Positions 44,317 through 49,868 of a stretch of 49,868 nt of DNA are shown here, piece by piece. Where the stretch lies: NCBI GenBank assembly GCA_024688505.1, contig JAILDZ010000097.1:1-49868 (forward strand), written 5' to 3'. How positions within the stretch are numbered: the first letter of the stretch is position 1; each line of letters begins with the position of its first letter. Below the pieces are notes generated by a model. It was not told the DNA's origin and searched no databases. It saw nothing but the letters and a program-made list of their open reading frames with translations. This stretch comes from Lachnospiraceae bacterium. Its GTDB lineage: Bacteria > Bacillota > Clostridia > Lachnospirales > Lachnospiraceae. The position numbers were made by a program, and so were the translations under genes.

Positions 44317-46569
44317 TTAAAGTCCTCTGCGCCGCTGCTCGCTTTTCAGCTGACGCTCTATCTTTCCGTATACCTTATCGGTGATGGCATTCATTTGTCC
44401 TCTGACAGTCCGGTTCACCACCCGCTGTATCTCTTCTTCATTCTGTTCCATCACTTCCTGACGAAGAGTGTTTACAATGATACGATTCTGTTCCTCACGG
44501 TTCTCCACTGTGGTCTCCACAGTGCGGTTCGTGGTGTCTCTGTTTCTGATCTCGTTTCTTAAGGATTCTATGGTCTCCTCGTCCACAGTGGTCTCTGTGC
44601 TTCTGTGAACAATGGCCACAGCATTGTTTTCATCTCTGTATTCCGGGATCAGCGGTTCTATCTGTCTTTCGTGCCATCTTTCCACCACTCTGTCCGTGAT
44701 GTTCTCTATGATCTCCGAATCCCTGCGATGCACCATATTTACGGTATTCACCGGGAAAATTGTCTCTGTCACGAAATCTCTGTATTTCTCTGTCACGCTT
44801 TCCGGTATACGTCCTGTTTCTCCGGGTACGGATCCGGGCACTGTGGTATCGGATGAAGGAGGATAAATGGTGGGGAGTCTGTTCTCTACAGTGTTTTCCT
44901 CTATCACCGTATCACCTTCTCTGTGTATGAGGGTGATATTCTCTCCTCTTTCCTCCCTGCCGGCCTGCTCTATATCCTGCATAAGGAGCCCCAGGTTATC
45001 GGCTCCGATGATATTCGTGTGATAGAAACGTTCCGGCTCTCTTATGTATTCTCTGATGAGTTCGTGTATCCTCTGCTGCTGCGGTAGGAGCAGTTTCTCT
45101 GTTTCCGTGCGGATAGTCTCTATCCGCTGCGCTGCCCTTTCTTCATTTGCTCTCATATTCTCCGCAAATTCCTTCGGATGTATAAGAGCTTCCTTGCTTT
45201 CACGAATGGTGCGCTCCATGGGGCTTTCCGTGGATCCGGGTTCTGCCTCACGATCCAGAATGCTCTGGAGGGAACGCATATATTTTTCGTTTCTGGCTAT
45301 GTTCTGCTGATAGGTCTGATAAACCTTTTCAGTGAACTCATCCCTGTGTTCTCCCTCTACCGTGGTTTCCTCCACATTCTCTTCGTTTGTGAGATATGTG
45401 ATATCTGCCTCGGGGTATTCGCTTACATTTATTTCTACGTTTGTATCGCCTTCACGGCTTATAATATTTTGATTTTCGTAAATATTTCCGCCCAGGGACT
45501 GCTGGATACGGATATCCTCGCTCCGGCGCATATCAAGGAGATTCTTTATGATGCGCTCTTCGCTTCTGTCCTCTTCCGTGATATTAACGCTTCTGTCCGT
45601 ATGCTCATACAGATACTGGAGGTATTCCGTGTTCTGCTCTATACGGTAGAGAGTGTTCTCTGCAGCGCCGTAATATGCCGCATCGGTGACTATCCAGTTT
45701 TTAACGTTCTTTTCCAGCCTGTTATAGGTGTCTGCATAAATATTATCCACCAGAGAAAGGAGCACAGCTGACGTAACTCTTTCCTGAATATCCTGAACAG
45801 TCACATTGGTGATATCCTCTTCGTCACCTTCATAGATATTGTCGTGTCTGAAGATCAGTGGCTGGACCTCTCCCCGGACTGTCTCACGAAGCTTATTAAG
45901 AAGGATCTCCCGTGAAAGCCTGCCCTGCTCGGACACCCTGTATTCTTCATTTGTGATATTTCTGGCACCTTCATTACTCTCATAGAAGTTCTGAAGGATG
46001 CGGTATACTGCAGCTGTGTTCCACCTTCTGTTAATCTCTTCATGAAGATGGAGGATATTCTGATTTAAGACTTCTTCTTCGGTGCGTCTTTCATTTCTCT
46101 CTTCCGTGGAGTAATTCTCTATCATCTCCCGGATCTCGTAGAGATTGTCCCAGTACAGATTAATGGTATCATTCTGATTCTTGGTTTCCTGGGTGAGGCG
46201 GCGCACCTCTTTCATAAATTTCTTCTCGTCCTTTATCCCCAGCTTATGGAGTATATTCGTGATATACACCGTGTCCTGGTAGGAAAGGGACGCATCAGCA
46301 GACACCATGATGCGATTCAAAAGGTTATTGATGATGCTAACCTTTTGAATCTGCGTATTTTCCACATTAGTGGCGTTTGCGAAAGTGGTCATGCCTCCGT
46401 CCATAAGAAAGATCTCCGGAGGTTGGGTCACCAGATGCAAAAGGTCTGTATCCGAAATGTACTCGCCTATCTGCATATAGTTTCCCGCTATGCGCTCCGT
46501 GAAGGCTTCCTGCGACGAGAGAAAACCCGGATTCACTACGGTTTTTATAGGTTCTCTGATCTTTAACAT
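44317..46569 (-). CDS. 750-aa helical protein with recurrent REGDTxVE-like motifs, unknown
   Basis: Intact ORF in the structural operon; charged coiled-coil character; repeated LIHREGDTVIEENT / IISREGDTNVEINV / MVHRRDSEIIENIT / IVHRSTETTVDEET. Confidence 0.82.
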   Translation of the reverse strand: MLKIREPIKTVVNPGFLSSQEAFTERIAGNYMQIGEYISDTDLLHLVTQPPEIFLMDGGMTTFANATNVENTQIQKVSIINNLLNRIMVSADASLSYQDTVYITNILHKLGIKDEKKFMKEVRRLTQETKNQNDTINLYWDNLYEIREMIENYSTEERNERRTEEEVLNQNILHLHEEINRRWNTAAVYRILQNFYESNEGARNITNEEYRVSEQGRLSREILLNKLRETVRGEVQPLIFRHDNIYEGDEEDITNVTVQDIQERVTSAVLLSLVDNIYADTYNRLEKNVKNWIVTDAAYYGAAENTLYRIEQNTEYLQYLYEHTDRSVNITEEDRSEERIIKNLLDMRRSEDIRIQQSLGGNIYENQNIISREGDTNVEINVSEYPEADITYLTNEENVEETTVEGEHRDEFTEKVYQTYQQNIARNEKYMRSLQSILDREAEPGSTESPMERTIRESKEALIHPKEFAENMRANEERAAQRIETIRTETEKLLLPQQQRIHELIREYIREPERFYHTNIIGADNLGLLMQDIEQAGREERGENITLIHREGDTVIEENTVENRLPTIYPPSSDTTVPGSVPGETGRIPESVTEKYRDFVTETIFPVNTVNMVHRRDSEIIENITDRVVERWHERQIEPLIPEYRDENNAVAIVHRSTETTVDEETIESLRNEIRNRDTTNRTVETTVENREEQNRIIVNTLRQEVMEQNEEEIQRVVNRTVRGQMNAITDKVYGKIERQLKSEQRRRGL

Positions 46570-46581
46570 AAACTACGTTTC

Positions 46582-48675
46582 TTATTTTGACAGGAAGTCC
46601 GCTATGGTCATCTTCACATGTTTCTGTGCTTTATTTATCATCGCAGACTTAGGTGTCTCAGCCACTTTCGGCTTCACTCTGGAGCCCTGTCCGTTACCGT
46701 CTTTGCTTTCTGCATCGGTAAATTCCCACATCTTAGCCTTCGGCTTCGGAGAAACCTGTGTCACCCTGCGGGCGTTGTTTGACTTACTTATCATGTCGGA
46801 CTTGGACTTTTCTTCTTTCTTAGGCGGGATGCTGGATTTAGCTCCGTTTCCGGCCTTAGTACCTGCAGTATCAAACTCCCACTTCTGATGCTTCTCAGCC
46901 ACAGCCATTTGTTCTGCGGAAAGCTCTGCTTTCTTAGGCGGCACGCTGGATTTCTGTCCGTTTCCTTCCTTGGCGTAATCGTTGAATTCCCACTTTTTGA
47001 GTTTCTCTGCGGTTTCCATATCTTTCCGGGACTTTTCTTCCACAGAGTTTTTTACAGCGGATTTCTTTCCGTTTCCGGCCTTTTCTGTGCCCTTGAATTC
47101 CCAGGCTTTTGCCTTTCCTTCCAGTGTGGTCTGATCGTCTTCTGCCACTCTGGGCGGCCTGCTGGACTTAGCACCGTTACCTTCTTTGCCACCGTCTTCC
47201 GTGAATTCCCACTTCTTACGGTTTTCATTTCCGATGATGTCATTCAGGCTCTCTTCAGGCTTAAGAGGCTTTCTGGCAGATTTCTTTCCGTTACCGGCCT
47301 TTTCGGCACCCTTGAATTCCCACTTCTTGGCCACACTTGCGAATTGATCCTTGGAAAGCTCTACCACGCCAAGGCCTGTGGTGTTGGCATCGTCGCCGGC
47401 TCCTTCCGAAACAGCATTCTGACGACGTCTCTTTCCGTTACCTTCTTTATCTAAATCTTTGAATTCCCACTTGGAAGCCAGAGCGATCCTCTCTTCCTTG
47501 GTCTCTTCTTTTATACCGGTCCTGGGATCCAGTTTCTTCTCACCCACCTTGATCTGATCCAGGTGTGCGGATCTGGCCTCCATCTCCTTCTGGGTAAGTT
47601 CCTTAAGTCCCAGACCCACAACGCTTCCGTCGGGTGCTGTGACGCTGTCTGTCACCAGAGCATTCTGTGCCTTACGCTTGCCCTTGCCGCTCTTGGCCTT
47701 GCCGTCGAATTCCCACTTAGAGGCCTTGCTTCGCATATCCTTCTTTTCGAGCTGGATAATGCTCTCATTCTTGCGGCTGGACATAACGCTGTTACCTGTA
47801 TAGAGTCCGTCCGATGTAAACTCCCATTTTCTGGCCAGTCTCGCCATCTCTATATGGTTCAGCTCCTTGATACCCAGCTCTTCACCCAGGATCTTTTCAC
47901 TATACTTGGCATTCTGAGCAGATTTGGTGGATGCAGACCTGTCTCCTGTGGAATTAGCATTATTCTCCAGAGCGAAATCGTATTTATGCCGCTTTGCGAA
48001 CATTTCTGCCTTTGAAAGCTCTGTGGTTCCGGAGGAGGCACGGTTTGACTTTCCGTTTCCCTTCTTGTCTGTACCTTTGAAGCCCCACATGGTGGCATCT
48101 CCCAGTTTTTTGAAACTATCCGTCTTCATCAGGTTCTGGATAATACCACCGTTTGAAGAGTACAGCCGTGAGGTATTTCCCATAGCTCCGCTCTCCTCAT
48201 TACCCACATTGAAGGTCCATGCCGGCTTTCCTGCCTCATCAGAGGGATTGGTGATAACGAACATACGGAGATAACCTATGGTTGATGTCTCCGTCAACAG
48301 CCCGGAATGTTCTGCATCCAGCTGTCCATACTCTTTGCTCATGATCACGGCACCGGTGAAGATATAATATCTGCCGAAGAACATCTCGCCGCCGTTATTC
48401 TTGCCCACATACAGAACAAGAGGAAGGGTCAGCTCTGTACCGTTTGAAAGGGGATCTGAAAGATCCGTGGGTACATATCTCTCCACCTGAAGGGTGTAGG
48501 GCTTGCTGATGGGCTTTCTCTTCAGATGTACGAAGTCGTTCTGCCCGCCTTCCTGAATATAGTCGTATTCATTTTCTCTTGTAAAGGCGCGCACCGATTT
48601 AAGCGGCACTTCGAATATACCGTTCACTAAGAGATAAAATCTAAAATTTGGGAGTATGTTTCTTTCGTCCGACAT
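46582..48675 (-). CDS. Tail-tube-like N-terminal domain plus long repeat-containing C-terminal tail
   Basis: N-terminus FRFYLLVNGIFEVPLKSVRAFTRENEYDYIQEGGQNDFVHLKRKPISKPYTLQVERY resembles gp19-type tube proteins. Track start is GTG at 48687; ATG at 48675 preceded by GTGAGG is more likely. Confidence 0.8.
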   Translation of the reverse strand: MSDERNILPNFRFYLLVNGIFEVPLKSVRAFTRENEYDYIQEGGQNDFVHLKRKPISKPYTLQVERYVPTDLSDPLSNGTELTLPLVLYVGKNNGGEMFFGRYYIFTGAVIMSKEYGQLDAEHSGLLTETSTIGYLRMFVITNPSDEAGKPAWTFNVGNEESGAMGNTSRLYSSNGGIIQNLMKTDSFKKLGDATMWGFKGTDKKGNGKSNRASSGTTELSKAEMFAKRHKYDFALENNANSTGDRSASTKSAQNAKYSEKILGEELGIKELNHIEMARLARKWEFTSDGLYTGNSVMSSRKNESIIQLEKKDMRSKASKWEFDGKAKSGKGKRKAQNALVTDSVTAPDGSVVGLGLKELTQKEMEARSAHLDQIKVGEKKLDPRTGIKEETKEERIALASKWEFKDLDKEGNGKRRRQNAVSEGAGDDANTTGLGVVELSKDQFASVAKKWEFKGAEKAGNGKKSARKPLKPEESLNDIIGNENRKKWEFTEDGGKEGNGAKSSRPPRVAEDDQTTLEGKAKAWEFKGTEKAGNGKKSAVKNSVEEKSRKDMETAEKLKKWEFNDYAKEGNGQKSSVPPKKAELSAEQMAVAEKHQKWEFDTAGTKAGNGAKSSIPPKKEEKSKSDMISKSNNARRVTQVSPKPKAKMWEFTDAESKDGNGQGSRVKPKVAETPKSAMINKAQKHVKMTIADFLSK
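46690..48095 (-). repeat. ~11 copies of a KWEF...GNGKKS protein repeat, commonly ~107-113 bp period
   Basis: Plus strand shows GAATTCCCA(CTT) recurring near 46985, 47095, 47203, 47312, 47461 and 47707, with diverged copies near 46720, 46877, 47820, 47985 and 48085. Confidence 0.85.
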
Positions 48676-48715
48676 ATAATACCTCACTCTTACTTCGTCT
48701 TAGGTACTTTGCAGG

Positions 48716-48943
48716 CTACATAAAGGATGTAGGTTTCATATCGAGTATGCTCTTTTCCCGTTTACTCTCTGAGGGATTAAGGCTCTGGTTGATCTGGCTG
48801 ATCTCACTGCACCATCTTCGCCTGGTGGAGTGATCCATGTTCAGGACTTCCTTTTCGCTCCAGTGGAAATAATATGATATGAATGCCATTTCCCTGTAGA
48901 GCTCGTCCTGCGGATACAGCTTTATCCCTCTCTGGTAAAATTT
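48716..48943 (-). CDS. DUF6760-like small tail protein frame, absent from the ORF track; no start codon before the conserved region
   Basis: Manual translation: KFYQRGIKLYPQDELYREMAFISYYFHWSEKEVLNMDHSTRRRWCSEISQINQSLNPSESKREKSILDMKPTSFM*. YPxDxLYxExAFxxYxFHW and HxxRRRW are the DUF6760-type pattern known from eCIS loci. Confidence 0.82.
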   Translation of the reverse strand, partial: KFYQRGIKLYPQDELYREMAFISYYFHWSEKEVLNMDHSTRRRWCSEISQINQSLNPSESKREKSILDMKPTSFM

Positions 48944-49284
48944 ATCGGTATATCATGCTCCTTCCCGCAATCAGGACATACGAAATGCATGGTGGGGGGC
49001 TCGATATCGTTTATTCTCTGATACATATCCTGGAGGAATGCCAGGTCTGCAGTGAAGAGCTTCTCGATGATGTTCGGGGCTATGGTAGCCACGCCTTCGA
49101 TCTCTGTCACCACAAAGGCCAGGAGAACTATGGTCAGGTAGCTGGGGTTTGCCAGGACTCTGGGGTCCCTCTGTGCTCTCATCTCATCTCCTGCTGTGGC
49201 CAGCCTCATCTTGCCGTTCCTGTGTATTTCGCCACTGGCATCCACATATCCTTTCGGCAGGGTAAATTCGAATTCTGTTTCCAT
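48922..49284 (-). CDS. Tail assembly chaperone-like protein with C-terminal CPDC motif
   Basis: 120 aa; ...TMHFVCPDCGKEHDIPINFTREG; strong SD (GGAGG) upstream at 49291-49295; position ahead of the DUF6760 frame. Confidence 0.75.
   Translation of the reverse strand: METEFEFTLPKGYVDASGEIHRNGKMRLATAGDEMRAQRDPRVLANPSYLTIVLLAFVVTEIEGVATIAPNIIEKLFTADLAFLQDMYQRINDIEPPTMHFVCPDCGKEHDIPINFTREG
48937..48943 (-). promoter_or_regulatory. Candidate -1 programmed ribosomal frameshift heptamer A_AAT_TTT
   Basis: In the chaperone frame the minus strand reads ATA AAT TTT ACC; X_XXY_YYZ pattern; SD-like AAGGAG 14 nt upstream (48958-48963). Confidence 0.65.
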
Positions 49285-49351
49285 GGTTTTCCTCCTGTTG
49301 TTCCGGGTTATTTACTTTCCCGTGATATTGTCTGCTGTATCTGTAGATATA

Positions 49352-49540
49352 TACTTCTTTCTCGGGATGATGTTTCTCGATTTCTACGGTTTTGCAGCTC
49401 TAGCCTTGCTGTAAGCTACGCGACCGGCATCAATAAACATCCATGTTGGTTGCTGCCTTCGCCGGCCATCCATGGCAGGCGATCGCTTGGTGGAAGCAAA
49501 ACCTTGAAATCTACGGCACATCATACTCGAAATAAGTATA
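49352..49540 (-). repeat. Left copy of a ~190-bp palindromic element
   Basis: Its reverse complement aligns with 49621-49811; shared blocks include CAACCAACATGGATGTTTATTG.TGCCGGTCGCGT and TAGAAATCGAG.AACATCATCCCGA. Confidence 0.85.
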
Positions 49541-49569
49541 TATCCACAGCCACAGCATCCAGTTTACTC

Positions 49570-49863
49570 GGGCGGTTTTCCGCCCCTACTTGGTGGTATG
49601 TAAGGTGCTATGTTAATTGTAAAATACTTTTGAGTATGATGGACGTAGATTTCTTGGTTTTGGCTATCCCTTTCAGCGAGGGTTTGCCATGGATGGCAAA
49701 CCCAGGCAACAACCAACATGGATGTTTATTGTTGCCGGTCGCGTCCTCCTATGCCAGTTTAAAGCCAAAAGCATAGAAATCGAGGAACATCATCCCGATA
49801 AAAGTATTTTACAAAGAACATAGTACCGTATATAACCCCGAAACCCCGGGCGGAAAACCGCCC
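49570..49863 (+). repeat. Right copy within a ~294-bp inverted-repeat element bounded by GGGCGGTTTTCCGCCC / GGGCGGAAAACCGCCC
   Basis: Arms pair by CTATGTT/AACATAG, TGTAAAATACTTTT (49618-49631)/AAAAGTATTTTACA (49800-49813), GATTTC/GAAATC; internal hairpins GGGTTTGCCATGGATGGCAAACCC and GGCAACA..TGTTGCC. Confidence 0.88.
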
Positions 49864-49868
49864 AGGGA

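Noticed and set aside
46690-48095. GAATTCCCACTT-type periodic DNA repeats as CRISPR or regulatory iterons
   Set aside because: They are in frame and encode the KWEF protein repeat; spacing is variable and 'spacers' are coding and related.
31113-49284. A prophage
   Set aside because: No capsid, portal, terminase, lysis or replication genes seen; baseplate genes are combined with a DUF6760-like frame, CIS_tube-like proteins and AAA+ ATPases, which fits an eCIS. A domesticated tailocin cannot be fully excluded because the region right of the window is missing.
49570-49585. GGGCGGTTTTCCGCCC as an intrinsic terminator
   Set aside because: No T tract on either side; better explained as the terminal inverted repeat of the element at 49570-49863.
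48883-49776. 297-aa + strand ORF
   Set aside because: Runs antisense through the chaperone gene and across both arms of the inverted-repeat element; no RBS or domain evidence.

Overview
The window is mostly one strand (-) of a dense gene cluster. I read it as part of an extracellular contractile injection system (eCIS / Afp-PVC-like phage-tail-like particle) from a Firmicute, probably a clostridium or Lachnospiraceae (taxonomy is inference). In transcription order from about 49.3 kb leftward: a tail-assembly-chaperone-like protein; a DUF6760-like small protein missing from the ORF track; a tail-tube-like protein with a long repeat-bearing C-terminal tail; a 750-aa helical/repeat protein; two CIS_tube-like hub proteins; a gp27/late-control-D-like hub; a gpV/gp5-like spike; a gp25-like protein; two baseplate-J-like proteins; and a P2-I-like tail protein. 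These are followed, apparently in the same operon, by STAS, FtsE-like ABC ATPase, RsbW-like kinase, GNAT and a Q-rich small protein. Further left are three paralogous two-domain AAA+ ATPases, a DUF2156-like acyltransferase, a propeller/Cache/MFS fusion, a SpoIIE-type phosphatase, a ParB-HAD fusion with a HAD paralogue, membrane proteins, more GNATs, three large low-complexity proteins of unknown function (1909, 687 and 354 aa; possible cargo or structural proteins), and a LytS-like histidine kinase / winged-helix response regulator flanked by two paralogous lipoproteins. No capsid, portal or terminase was seen, and no sheath, tape measure or fibre gene could be identified inside the window. 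The strongest unusual observations are (1) a canonical A_AAT_TTT slippery heptamer exactly where a -1 shift would fuse the chaperone-like ORF to the DUF6760-like frame, (2) an 11-copy KWEF...GNGKKS repeat array on a tube-like protein, (3) a pair of inverted ~190-bp structured elements in the intergenic region at the right edge, (4) three AAA+ ATPases with progressively degenerate D1 domains, and (5) a partner-switching module embedded in the structural operon. All family assignments are by eye, without database searches.
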